From positions 1 to 64,000 of the forward strand of contig PKWL01000037.1 in assembly GCA_003133225.1 (NCBI GenBank): DNA of 64,000 bases. Direction: 5' to 3'. The position numbers and the translations under genes are program-made. Shown here piece after piece: positions 36,501 through 46,100 of this stretch. This stretch comes from Janthinobacterium sp. Lineage in GTDB: Bacteria; Pseudomonadota; Gammaproteobacteria; Burkholderiales; Burkholderiaceae_D. A model generated the notes under the pieces. It was given only the letters and a program-made list of their open reading frames with translations, did no database searches and was not told the origin of the DNA. Position 1 is the stretch's first letter; every line of letters starts with the position of its first letter.

Positions 36501-38328
36501 GCGGCATGCCGACAGCACGCAAATGGGCGTGGCCGAGGCGTTGCGCAGTACGGGAGCGACGGTCGTCGAATTGATCAAAGGCGAGGCTGCAGCCGCAGGC
36601 GAGCAGGCGCGTCTTGACTTGGCCGCCTATGAGAACGCCCTTTGCGCAATGGAAGGGAGCCGCTTTGGCGGCGTCGTCTACGCCCTAGGATGGGAAAGCG
36701 CCGTGTCCGACGGCGCCCATCTGGCATCCAAACCGGCCACCGTTGTGCATGATTTGGTCGATTTCGTGAGCGCCTTCCTGAAGCACAAATTGCGCAGTTC
36801 AGGATCGATCGTGATCCTGTCGAAGGGGGCCTTCATGGTTGACGCCCATAGTCTCCCGGTCCAGCCGCATCTGGCGGCACTGGCGGCACTGGCGCGTATC
36901 GTGCGCATCGAAAACCCGCAATTGCGCTTCCGTTGTGTCGACAGCGACACTATGCCGACCGGTCAGATGCTATTGGGCGAACTGGGCGACCAAAATGACA
37001 AGGATCTGTCCGTCTATCGCCAAGGGGTGTGCTATCGCGAGCGCCTCGAGTCGCTGCCGCGCTTCGAGCACACGCACTTTTCGCCCCGGCGCGAGGGCGT
37101 GTACCTGATCACCGGCGGTTTTGGCGCACTCGGTCTGGAATTGGCCCGCCATATGGCGAAAAAGGGCGCCGTCAACCTGGCATTGGTTTCCACCACGGCG
37201 CTGCCCCCGCAAGACCAGTGGCAAGGGATCGTCAAGGCCGGCCTAGTGGCCGAGAAAACGCTCTCTTGCCTACGGCACTTGTTGCAATTGGTTGAGATGG
37301 GGGCGACGCTCACGTGCATTGCAGCCGACGTTGCCGACGGCGAGCGCATGCAACAGGTGCTGGCGCAACTGCGCACCGATTTCGGCTGCATCAATGGCGT
37401 TGTGCACGCGGCCGGCCGCGGCGGTGAAGGCTTCTTGCAAAACAAGACGCGGGAGCGCTTCGAGCGCGTGTTGGCGCCTAAAATGGAAGGCGCCAAGGTC
37501 CTCCATGAGCTCACGCTCACTGATCCGTTGGACTTCTTTGTCATGTATTCGTCGATCGTCACCGTGATTCGCACTCCCGGTCAATCCGATTACACGGCAG
37601 CCAACGCGTATCTTGATGCACTGGCTCATTTCCGGCGCGCTCAAGGCTTGCCGGCAACGTCGATCTGCTGGCCGGCCTGGCGCGAAGTGGGCATGGCCTT
37701 GGAATTTGGCGCCGTCAATGAAGAGGAGTTCCTAGCGCCCATCGACAATGCCACCGCCCTCGATTTACTCGAACAGGTGCTAGCCGATGACGGGGCCCTG
37801 CCGCCGGTCCTCATTCTGAGCGAAATCAATGCTAAGGCGAAGCTCGAGCAAATCGATGCGCTCGGGCTGGAACTGTCAGAGCCCATGCGCAAGCGGCTCC
37901 GCCGTAGCGCCAATTTACGCACCAAGAACGATGCGAATGAAGTGGAAGGCGGCGCGCAGTTGGTCCTTTTGCAGGGCCTCGATGGCGCCGATGAAATCGC
38001 GCAAACTGTTGCTAAAATCTGGAGCCGGGTATTGGGAACAGCCGAGTTCGGGGCCGACGAAGGCTTCGCCGAACACGGCGGAAACTCGATTTTGACGACG
38101 CAGATGTACCGCGAGTTCGAGATACTTTATCCGGGAGCTCTCGACGTTGTCGACTTGTTTACGCACACCACCATCCGCGAGCAAGCAGAGCTCATTCGGT
38201 CCTCACTGGGGGGCCGCGCGCCAAGCGCGCCTGCAGCAGACGACGCGACCAATTTGGACCATGTCCTAGCGCTGCTGGCGGGCGGCCAACTTTCCGCGGA
38301 CGATGCCGATTCCCTCCTTTTGATGTGA
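33511..38328 (+). CDS. AT-less PKS module: KS-DH-KR-ACP (first)
   Basis: A 1605-residue one-module PKS. Domains: KS (about 45-475, Cys218 in 'VDTACSSGL', His in 'EAHGTATRLGDP' and 'NIGHMDSGSG'); a KS-to-DH linker ending in 'TYPFARTRCW', with no AT signature; DH (about 685-965, His714 in the HxxxGxxxxP pattern, second motif 'LLDTAVN'); KR (about 980-1410, NADPH loop 'TGGFGALGLELA', catalytic 'YSSI' and 'SDYTAANAYLDA'); ACP (Ser near 1526 in 'GGNSILT'). It extends the glycyl intermediate by one malonate, supplied in trans, and reduces and dehydrates it to an alpha,beta-alkene. There is no ER or MT. The 77-base gap behind it is the largest between the AT-less PKS genes. Confidence 0.9.
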   Translation: MNTKTAPLINDKEADLSGFALDELLSMVDDEQILVNAVPAALPPARIAIIGMAGKIAGCADLNAFWETLRDSRMTRRILPEARRADVQEFLRLKGVQRPVEYFRESFLSDIDQFDYRFFGIAKQEANLIDPSQRLFLETAWSALEHAGYGGKSIKGSNTGVYVGHGGDFGNAYRDIVRALAPDAPEIAVVGNVRSIIASRIAYHLDLHGPSIMVDTACSSGLVALHLACRALLAGDCDMALAGTVKVDLIPVVEDRENCVGIKAMEATVSSDGRTKTFDDDCEGTAGAEGVVVFVLKALDRALADGDTIHAVILGSAVNQDGQSVGITAPNLAAQESLIVSALKNADVSPESVSYIEAHGTATRLGDPIEVSGIQRAFRQFTKRRQFCAIGTVKSNIGHMDSGSGLAGLAKVVLSMKHRQLPASLNFNRPNRNITFKNSPIFVNDILRPWIPIDGAPLRAGINSYGLSGTNCHVIVEAAAPLTTRAATPLRPHLLPISAANEAALLQLALAYESALRAYDGAAEDLCFTAALGRQHHSHRLALVFNDVAHLRTLLASVAAGGGRNGAEHIFFGSVRMVNDKRLQSKEPGVLDESAKRALDRQAEELSERYQGAAWQDRPGMMVQAAAMYAQGADVPWELWFDHEACRRIPLPTYPFARTRCWVETTEMGERATKRSHTKHMRHPLLDRCAARSHGLRLYEANLGVASHWELAEHKVKGMYVLPGTALVEMILEVSAHINGGQLRPLQIEQLVFLRPFMLADQQARLIQLSLTESEGAFRLQIVSLRDADGDEWDVHAEGLLKIQGATSPAPLDLARLKALLPESLGLHRNESARRGGLEVGDRWQLSFQQGWSNLADDQFLIHLALPATYHAEAPLYHFHPALLDTAVNAVNHLAGDDGLYLPFSYKRLEVFKRLPIEFYVYLRKKPGASAEAFHLDIDIIDMQGEFCAHVHEYAIKRAPASVVGDALESHMHFVQLVASIGSVGAAMALDAPILLVRHADSTQMGVAEALRSTGATVVELIKGEAAAAGEQARLDLAAYENALCAMEGSRFGGVVYALGWESAVSDGAHLASKPATVVHDLVDFVSAFLKHKLRSSGSIVILSKGAFMVDAHSLPVQPHLAALAALARIVRIENPQLRFRCVDSDTMPTGQMLLGELGDQNDKDLSVYRQGVCYRERLESLPRFEHTHFSPRREGVYLITGGFGALGLELARHMAKKGAVNLALVSTTALPPQDQWQGIVKAGLVAEKTLSCLRHLLQLVEMGATLTCIAADVADGERMQQVLAQLRTDFGCINGVVHAAGRGGEGFLQNKTRERFERVLAPKMEGAKVLHELTLTDPLDFFVMYSSIVTVIRTPGQSDYTAANAYLDALAHFRRAQGLPATSICWPAWREVGMALEFGAVNEEEFLAPIDNATALDLLEQVLADDGALPPVLILSEINAKAKLEQIDALGLELSEPMRKRLRRSANLRTKNDANEVEGGAQLVLLQGLDGADEIAQTVAKIWSRVLGTAEFGADEGFAEHGGNSILTTQMYREFEILYPGALDVVDLFTHTTIREQAELIRSSLGGRAPSAPAADDATNLDHVLALLAGGQLSADDADSLLLM

Positions 38329-38405
38329 TGCGCGTGCCAAGTTCTGCGTGAGAAGGACGCCTCGTTCTTTGACCGAAACAATTTAACCATTAGGGTAGGC
38401 TAATA

Positions 38406-41400
38406 ATGTCATCGATTAAGAAGTACATACTTGGGCAAGTGGGAAGACAGGCGATGTCGCAAGAAGAGGCGAAAAAGCTCCTGACTGAACTTGCCTCTAG
38501 CAGTCAAGCCAGGGTGGACGACATTGCGATCGTGGGCATGGCCGGTCGCTTTCCTATGGCAAATAATCCCGAGCAGTTTTGGCAATTGCTGCGCGATGGC
38601 ATCAATTGCATACGCGAGTTCCCTGAGGCCAGGCGCAAGGACTTCGAACATATACTCAAGAACCCGAATTACACGGAGTTTTTGATCGGCGCGCCGATCC
38701 CACCCTCCGATGTGCCGTTTGCGCATGCACGGGCCGGTTACCTGGAAGAGATCGATAAATTCGATGCCGCCTTCTTCGGCATTCCGCCGGCCGAGGCCGC
38801 TTTCATGGACCCGCAGCAGAAACTGGCGTTGGAGCTGGCGTGGGAAACCATGGAAGATGCCGGCTACGGCGGGCGCCGTCTGTATGGCACGAATACCGGC
38901 ATCTTCATCGGCAAGGAAGGCACCAACCACTCCCTTTACCGCTACACGTCCATCGCCAGTCCGATGAAACTGACGGGCTCCTGGGAAAGTATCCTGGCCA
39001 GCCGCATCTCCTATTTGTTCAATTTCCGTGGTCCTTGCATGGTGCTCGACACCGCCTGTTCATCGGGACTCGTGTCGATCCACATGGCGGCGCAAGCGAT
39101 TATGAACGGCGATTGTGATCAAGCCATTGCGGGCGGCATGAATGCAAGCATTACCGGCGAGTTTGATCCGCGCTATCAGGGCCCAATGGCGATGGATGCG
39201 GTGCAATCGAAAGATGGCGTCGTGCGCACCTTCGACGCGCGTGCCAATGGGACGGTGTGGGGCGAAGGGATTGCCCTCGTCATGCTCAAGTCGTTGACGC
39301 GGGCAGTCGCCGACCGCGACCACATCCATGCGATCATCAAAGGCAGCGCCATCAACAACGACGGCGCATCCAATGGCTTGACCGCGCCCAACGCCGAGGC
39401 GCAGGAACAGGTCATCGTCAAAGCCTGGCAAAAGGCGCGTATCGATCCGTCCACCCTGTCTTACGTCGAGGCCCACGGTACTGGCACGGTGCTGGGCGAC
39501 CCCATAGAATTTAAGGGACTGAGCGAAGCGTTCCGCCGCTTCACAAACAAACGCCAGTTCTGCGCCATCGGGTCGCTCAAGCCGAATATGGGTCACCTGG
39601 TCGGCGCATCCGGCGTGGCCTCCCTGTTCAAGGTCGTTAAATCCTTGCAGCACAAGGAGATGGCTCCAACCATCCATTTTGGCCAGCCAAATCCGTTCAT
39701 CAATTTTTTGTCCAGTCCGCTTTACGTGAACGACACGGTGCGACCATGGCGACAAGGCGCTACTGCGCGCCGCGCCGCCCTCAGCTCCTTTGGCTTTAGC
39801 CATACGAATTGCCACATGGTGGTGGAGGAAGCGCCTCCCAAACAGGCGCTGCCTAGAACAAAGGCGGTCTACTGTTTCAGTCTCGCTGCGCACACTAAGG
39901 CCGTCTTGCAAGATTATGTGGAGCGTTTTTGCGCCTTTGCCGTGGGCGACCATTGGGACCTGGCGGACGTTTGTTACACCAGCAATTTGGGACGCGGTCA
40001 CTATCCGCACCGGCTCGCCATTCTGGCCGCCACGGAAGCACAGTTGCGCGAGCGCTTGGCCACCAGCGTGGCGGCGATCAACGGCGGCTTGCCGGGCGAA
40101 GCCGTTCAGTATCGCTACCACGAGATCGTAAGCGAAAAGAAAAAGCAGCTCGAAGCGCACGAAATCACGGACCGGCAGAAAAAATCTCTCTCCGACAGCG
40201 CGGCGCTCGCGCTTGAAAAATTCCTCGCGAGTCAAGGAAAGGACCTGTCTTCGCTGCACGAGATTGCGCGGCTGTATGTCGCGGGAGCCGACGTCAACTG
40301 GGAGAAATTTTATCTCGACGAGGCGCGCTACCAGGTCAGCTTGCCCACCTATCCCTTGCAAAGAATCCGCGTCTGGGCCGAACCAAAGGTCAGCAAAATT
40401 GCCTCTTTCGACAATCGTCTGCATCCCTTAGTCGAGCATTTGGTGAGCCGCTCGGAGACGGAAACTATCTTTGAATCACGCTTTTGCGCGGCCAGTCACT
40501 GGGTGCTGTCGGACCACAAGATCAAGGGCACATGCGTTGTGCCTGGCACCACCTATCTGGAAATGGCGCGGGTGGCGGCCCGTGAGTCGCAGGGGTGGAC
40601 CCAACTCGAATTGTGCGATGTATTTTTCCTCGTGCCGATGGTGGTGGAGGAAGGCGAAAGTCGGCGCGTGCGCATTCGCTTGAGCCAAGTCAACGCGCTG
40701 CTCGAGTTTGAAATCGACAGTTGCGCCGAGGCCAACGATGCCGAATGGGTGCGCCATGTGGAAGGCCGGATCCAGCCCTGCTCGGGGCCGGCCCGTGCCG
40801 CGCTCGACATCGACGCCTTGAAGGCGGGTGCCCACGAAGCGATAGAAAATTACCAGGGCGAAAGCGACACGGGTGTGTTCCAGTTTGGCCCGCATTGGGA
40901 CGCCACCCGCGCCGCATGGCGCATTGGTGACGATGTGCTGGCGCGACTGGCGTTGCCGGCGGCATTGCAGCATGAGCTGGCCGTGTTCGAGCTGCACCCA
41001 TCCGTGCTGGACAATGCAGTCAATCTGACCAGCCAGAGTAGCGGCAGCACTTATCTGCCCTTCACCTACAAGTCGCTGAAGCTATTTGCCCCGTTTACGC
41101 GCGACATGTACAGCCTAATTCTCCCCAAGTTGAACAAGCTGTCGAGCGAAACCATGAGCTTCGACGTCATCTTGACCGATCAAGACGGCGTCGTGCTCGG
41201 GGAAATCACGGATTATGTGGCAAAAAAAGTGAGCAGCTTCGTGTTTGGCGCACCGCGCGCCGGCGCCGACGGCGAATACCTGTGCGCACGCTGGGTGGCC
41301 CAGCCCAAGGCGACCCAGGACCGGCTCAGCAATGCGCATTTGCTGTTGATCGCGCGCGGCGAACCAGCCCAGTATGATGCCTTGGCGCGCGGTTTTGAAG

Positions 41401-43193
41401 CAGAAGGCATTCAGATTTCCAGAGTTTCCCTGGTCGCGGACTTGCCGTCCGGCCCGGCCCAGCCGGGCCGCGCGCCTACCTTGCTGGCGGACGATATCGG
41501 GTTGGCGCGCTTTGTCGCGAGCGCAAAGTTCGATGGCGTCGCGGGGCTCATTTTCGCCGCCGACTGGGGCGACGAGATGCCCGATTATCTGGCCAGCGAG
41601 TGTGCGTTCGGCGCTCGCCGCCACCTCGGCGTGGATGCGTTGTTCCGCCTGACCAAGGCCTTGCTGAATGAAAAAACCAAGCTGCCATGGGGCCTTTGCG
41701 TGCTCACGCAACAAGCTTTCCGCGTGGATGGCAACGAAAAGGCGATCGATCCGCTGGGCGCGGCGAGCGCGGCGCTCGGCTGCGTTGTCGGCATGGAGTA
41801 CAAAAACCTGCCATGCCGCCTCGTCGATGCGCCATCTGCTGCCGAAGGGCGGGCTCTAGCGCGTCACATCCTGGCAGCACCGGTGCGCCTGCAGACGGCC
41901 TTGCGATCTGGCGGCGCCTTTGCGCGTGAACTGTTTCCGCTGCGCCTGCCGGAAAAGGAAGCACCGCCGCTACGCGTGGACGGTGTCTACCTTATCACGG
42001 GCGGCCTCGGTGGTTTGGGGCTGGCCACGGCCAGACACTTGGCGGCCCTTGGCAAAGTCAAGGTCGTGCTGATGGGACGCTCTGCCATCGCCGCGCGCAG
42101 CGAGTGGCCGGCGCTAGCCGGGCAAGATACGGCTTTGGCGGAAAAATATGCGGCCCTGTTGGAATTGTCCGGCACGCTCGGGATGCTCGATTATGTCGCC
42201 TGCGACGTCGGCGATGCGGCCGCACTCGACGCTGCGCTGACGAAAATTAGGGGCGCGCTCGGGCCACTTTGCGGCGTATTCCACTTGGCCGGCGTGGCCG
42301 GCGACGGCTTTTTGCTGCGCAAGGAGTTCAGTCAGTTCGACGCCGTGCTGAAACCAAAACTGGATGGCTTACGCAACCTGTATGCAGCCACCGCGAAAGA
42401 CGCACTCGACCATATGGTTCTGTTTTCCTCCATCACGGCCCTCACTGGCGGCGAAGGACAGGGCGATTACGCGGCCGCCAACGCTTTCATGGATGCGCTC
42501 GCATGGCAGGCCGTGCAAGATGGACGCAAACTGATCTCGCTTAACTGGCCGAGCTGGAAGGAAGTCGGGATGGCCGCCAACTACCAAGTGAACGATGACA
42601 ACAGCCCCTTTGCAGCGCTGGCGCCGAACGACGCCTTTGCCCGCCTGACACGGGTGCTCGCGCATGGCCTGACGCAGGTGCTGCCGTCCACCATCAACCC
42701 GGCCGCCATCGCCCCCTTGCAAGATGCGCTGCCATTCGTGCTGGCCCCCGAGTTACAGCGTCGTTTGAGCAGCCACACTGGCGCAAGGCCGAACGGCAAG
42801 CAGACGATGGCCGACATTTCCGTCTCGATTCGCGGCAAGAGCGAAGAGGAGTTGGTCGACACCGAGATCATCTTGGCCAAAGTGTATGGCGCCGTTCTCG
42901 GCTTGGCCGAGGTCGATGTATTTACGAATTTTCAGGACATGGGGGGGAACTCGATCATCGCCACCCATCTGCTCAAGTTGATCGACAGCCAGTTTCCCGA
43001 TTTGGTCGATATTTCCGATGTTTTCTCCTATTCGTCGATTGATGAGATGGCGGCCTACATTGACGGGAAGCGCGCGCGCAGCGGGCTTGTCGCGGCGGCC
43101 GACACGCCCACTGACTGGGCCCACATGATCGAGCGCGTCGTCGACGAGGGAGCGTCCATCGATACCATTTTGGCCGGGATGAAACATGAATAA
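38406..43193 (+). CDS. AT-less PKS module: KS-DH-KR-ACP (second)
   Basis: A 1595-residue PKS with the same layout as the previous one, probably from duplication. KS has Cys218 in 'LDTACSSGL' and His in 'EAHGTGTVLGDP' and 'NMGHLVGASG'. DH has His704 in the HxxxGxxxxP pattern and 'VLDNAVN'. KR has 'TGGLGGLGLATA', 'FSSITAL' and 'GDYAAANAFMDA'. The ACP Ser is near residue 1515 in 'GGNSIIA'. No AT lies between KS and DH. The KR loop 'GVAGDGF' keeps an Asp at the position used to mark B-type ketoreductases. Expected output is a second conjugated double bond. The next gene starts inside this one (8-base overlap, ATGAATAA). Confidence 0.9.
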   Translation: MSSIKKYILGQVGRQAMSQEEAKKLLTELASSSQARVDDIAIVGMAGRFPMANNPEQFWQLLRDGINCIREFPEARRKDFEHILKNPNYTEFLIGAPIPPSDVPFAHARAGYLEEIDKFDAAFFGIPPAEAAFMDPQQKLALELAWETMEDAGYGGRRLYGTNTGIFIGKEGTNHSLYRYTSIASPMKLTGSWESILASRISYLFNFRGPCMVLDTACSSGLVSIHMAAQAIMNGDCDQAIAGGMNASITGEFDPRYQGPMAMDAVQSKDGVVRTFDARANGTVWGEGIALVMLKSLTRAVADRDHIHAIIKGSAINNDGASNGLTAPNAEAQEQVIVKAWQKARIDPSTLSYVEAHGTGTVLGDPIEFKGLSEAFRRFTNKRQFCAIGSLKPNMGHLVGASGVASLFKVVKSLQHKEMAPTIHFGQPNPFINFLSSPLYVNDTVRPWRQGATARRAALSSFGFSHTNCHMVVEEAPPKQALPRTKAVYCFSLAAHTKAVLQDYVERFCAFAVGDHWDLADVCYTSNLGRGHYPHRLAILAATEAQLRERLATSVAAINGGLPGEAVQYRYHEIVSEKKKQLEAHEITDRQKKSLSDSAALALEKFLASQGKDLSSLHEIARLYVAGADVNWEKFYLDEARYQVSLPTYPLQRIRVWAEPKVSKIASFDNRLHPLVEHLVSRSETETIFESRFCAASHWVLSDHKIKGTCVVPGTTYLEMARVAARESQGWTQLELCDVFFLVPMVVEEGESRRVRIRLSQVNALLEFEIDSCAEANDAEWVRHVEGRIQPCSGPARAALDIDALKAGAHEAIENYQGESDTGVFQFGPHWDATRAAWRIGDDVLARLALPAALQHELAVFELHPSVLDNAVNLTSQSSGSTYLPFTYKSLKLFAPFTRDMYSLILPKLNKLSSETMSFDVILTDQDGVVLGEITDYVAKKVSSFVFGAPRAGADGEYLCARWVAQPKATQDRLSNAHLLLIARGEPAQYDALARGFEAEGIQISRVSLVADLPSGPAQPGRAPTLLADDIGLARFVASAKFDGVAGLIFAADWGDEMPDYLASECAFGARRHLGVDALFRLTKALLNEKTKLPWGLCVLTQQAFRVDGNEKAIDPLGAASAALGCVVGMEYKNLPCRLVDAPSAAEGRALARHILAAPVRLQTALRSGGAFARELFPLRLPEKEAPPLRVDGVYLITGGLGGLGLATARHLAALGKVKVVLMGRSAIAARSEWPALAGQDTALAEKYAALLELSGTLGMLDYVACDVGDAAALDAALTKIRGALGPLCGVFHLAGVAGDGFLLRKEFSQFDAVLKPKLDGLRNLYAATAKDALDHMVLFSSITALTGGEGQGDYAAANAFMDALAWQAVQDGRKLISLNWPSWKEVGMAANYQVNDDNSPFAALAPNDAFARLTRVLAHGLTQVLPSTINPAAIAPLQDALPFVLAPELQRRLSSHTGARPNGKQTMADISVSIRGKSEEELVDTEIILAKVYGAVLGLAEVDVFTNFQDMGGNSIIATHLLKLIDSQFPDLVDISDVFSYSSIDEMAAYIDGKRARSGLVAAADTPTDWAHMIERVVDEGASIDTILAGMKHE

Positions 43194-46100
43194 GCACGCC
43201 GGCAGCGTCGATAGCAACAATGAGTTGGCGCGCTTCATTTTGGAGCAACTCAAAGAGCACCGGTTGGAGCGCGCGCAGGCATTGCGGTTCCTCAACGAAC
43301 TGAGCGCAAAATCAGCCGCAGCGACTGCTTCTGCCGATGCATTCGACGATATCGCCATCATCGGCATGGCGTGCCGCTTGCCGCAGGCCGAAGCCAAGGA
43401 GCAATTCTGGAAAAATCTGGTTGCGGGACGCGACAGCATCCGAGCGTTCCCCCTTGCGCGGCGGGCCGATCTGGCGGCCATCGACGCCACCGGCGCCGAT
43501 CTATTTGATGGCGGCTTCCTCGATTCTGTGGATGGCTTCGACAACGAATACTTTCGCATTCCGCCCGTTTTGGCGCGCCAAATTGATCCTTACCAGCGCC
43601 TGCTAATGGAGACGCTGGTCGAGACCATGGAAGATGCGGGCTATCATCGGGGCGCCGTATACGGCAAGCCGATCGGCGTGTTCGTTGGCAATGACCACAC
43701 GCATCGGTTTTTTAACAACTATCTGGCCTTCATAGAGCGCCCCGATTTCAATTCCGTGACGGGTTCCTGGACTTCCGTGCTGGCGAGCCGGATTTCCTAC
43801 TTGTTCAACCTCAAGGGCCCGGCCGTCGTTGTCGATACGGCATGCTCGTCGGGCCTGGTAGCGCTCGATTTCGCCATCAAGGCGCTGCGTAGCGGCGATT
43901 GCGAATCGGCCCTGGTCGGCGCCGCCAATTTGTTCTTTGCTCCCGGCAAGGGGATCGTCGGCGAAATCGAGAACGACGATTTTCAGGTGCGAGCGTTTGA
44001 CCGGCGCGCGAGCGGCACGGTGTGGGGCGAGGGCGTGGCGGCCATCATGATCAAGCCGCTGGCGCACGCTGTGCGCGACGGCGACCCTGTACACGCGGTC
44101 ATCAAGGGCATTGCACTCAACAACGACGGTGCATCGAATGGCCTTACCGCGCCCAATGCAAAGGCGCAGCAGGACGTCATCTTGAAAGCGTGGGAGCGCG
44201 CGCGCATCAATCCGGAGGACATTTCCTACATTGAAACACATGGCACCGGCACCCATCTGGGCGACCCGATTGAAATTAAGGGACTGGTCGGCGCATTTGA
44301 GGCGCGCAGCAAGCGCAAACAATTTTGCGCCATCGGTTCCGTCAAGACCAACATTGGTCATACCGTGGGTGTGGCAGGCTTGGCATCCTTGATCAAGGTG
44401 GTGCTCAGTCTCAAACATAAAACGATTCCACCGAGTATCAATTTCGCGGAACCCAATCCGTTCATTGATTTTTGCAATAGCCCCGTTTATGTGAACGACC
44501 GCGTGCTGGCATGGTCTAGCGGGGCGCGTCCGCGCCTGGCCGGTATCAGTTCTTTTAGCATGAGCGGCACCAACTGCCATTTGCTGGTGCAAGAGGCGCC
44601 CGTTCTGGCGCCGCCGGCGGCGATGGCCGCGAACGGCGCGCCGCTGTATCGGCTGTTTCCGATTTCGGCGCGCAATACGGCCCTCTTCGAGGACACCGTG
44701 CGCCGCTATCTCGCGCATTTTTCGCCACAAGCAGGCGGCGGCGCCGAATTCGATTTGGCCGACGCCAGTTTTACGGCCGGCGTTGGGCGCGAGCATCACC
44801 CGATCAGGGCGGTCCTGCTGATTAGTCATGCGGACCAGCTGTGCGGCGAGCTGGTGCGTTTGCTCGCACTGTTGGAGCGCGCCGGCCACTGTGACGGCCC
44901 GTCCCTGTTTTACGGGGCTGGCGATGGCGCCGCCAAGCCCGCCGCGCCAGGCGAGCGGGCGGCGCGCGAGGCCGCATTGCAGGGGGCCAATTTGCAAGAG
45001 CCCGATGCATTACGCAACCTGGCCCGACTGTACGTTGGCGGCGCGCCCATCAAATGGGAATACTTGTATCGAAACGAGCAGCGGCGGCGCGTCCATCTGC
45101 CGCCGCAGCCGTTTGAGCGCAAACGCTTCTGGGCCACGGAACCGGGCCAGCTCGCAGCGAGCGCGGCGCCCGTCTTGGCGGCCGCCGCGCTCGGGCTGGC
45201 GGCCGCCGCGCCGCCAGAAGCCAACCTTAGCATTGAAGAGCTGGTGGCCCTGGTCAAGAGCGTAGGCTCGCGCGTGCAAGGTGTTGCAGAAGGCGTCGAT
45301 GCGTTGCCGTTCCAGGTCGCGGCCCACATCTGGACCGAGGTGCTCGGTTATCGGCAAGTTCAGCTGCATGAGGATTTCTATGCTCTGGGCGGCGATTCGC
45401 TCACGGCCATCAAGATCGTCCAATTGTTTAACGCCCTGTTTAGGCTCGACATCAACGTCACCGACCTTCTGGGCGCGCCGAATCTGCATGATTTCGTTGG
45501 CCGTCTCAACCAAAAATACCATTTCGAGGACGTGCTTGGCGGGCGCAGCAGCCGCGTCGCGCACGCTGGCTATGACGTCATTGCACCGCTTCCGGCGGCC
45601 GGTAGTTATGCCCTGTCGCGGGCGCAGAAGCGCATGTTCTTGCTTGAGCGCCTGAGCCCCGGCTTGACCGTCTACAACGTCAACGCCGTGGTGCGCCTGG
45701 CAGCCTTACCGGACCTGGCCGAAACGGGGCGGATCATAAGCCAGATCATGGCGCGCCATGAAATACTGCGCACCGCATTTCTTCTGCAAGGCGATGAACT
45801 GGTGCAGACCATTTGCGAAGTGGCCCCCTTTCAAGCCGAACATATCTTGTTGGCCCCGGCGCAGTCGATTGCGGCGCATGACGCTGCCGTAGAACACGCC
45901 ATTGCGACTTTCGTGCGCCCTTTCGACATCGCCCGTCCGCCCCTATTACGGGTCGGCTTCATCGAGGACGCGGCCGGCGCTTGCTGTATGGCGATCGACA
46001 TGCACCATATCGTGACCGATGGTTCCTCCATGGGCGTATTGGTCGGTGAATTTCTGGCACTGCAAAGAGGCGTCACGCTGGCGGCGCTGCCCTTTCAATA

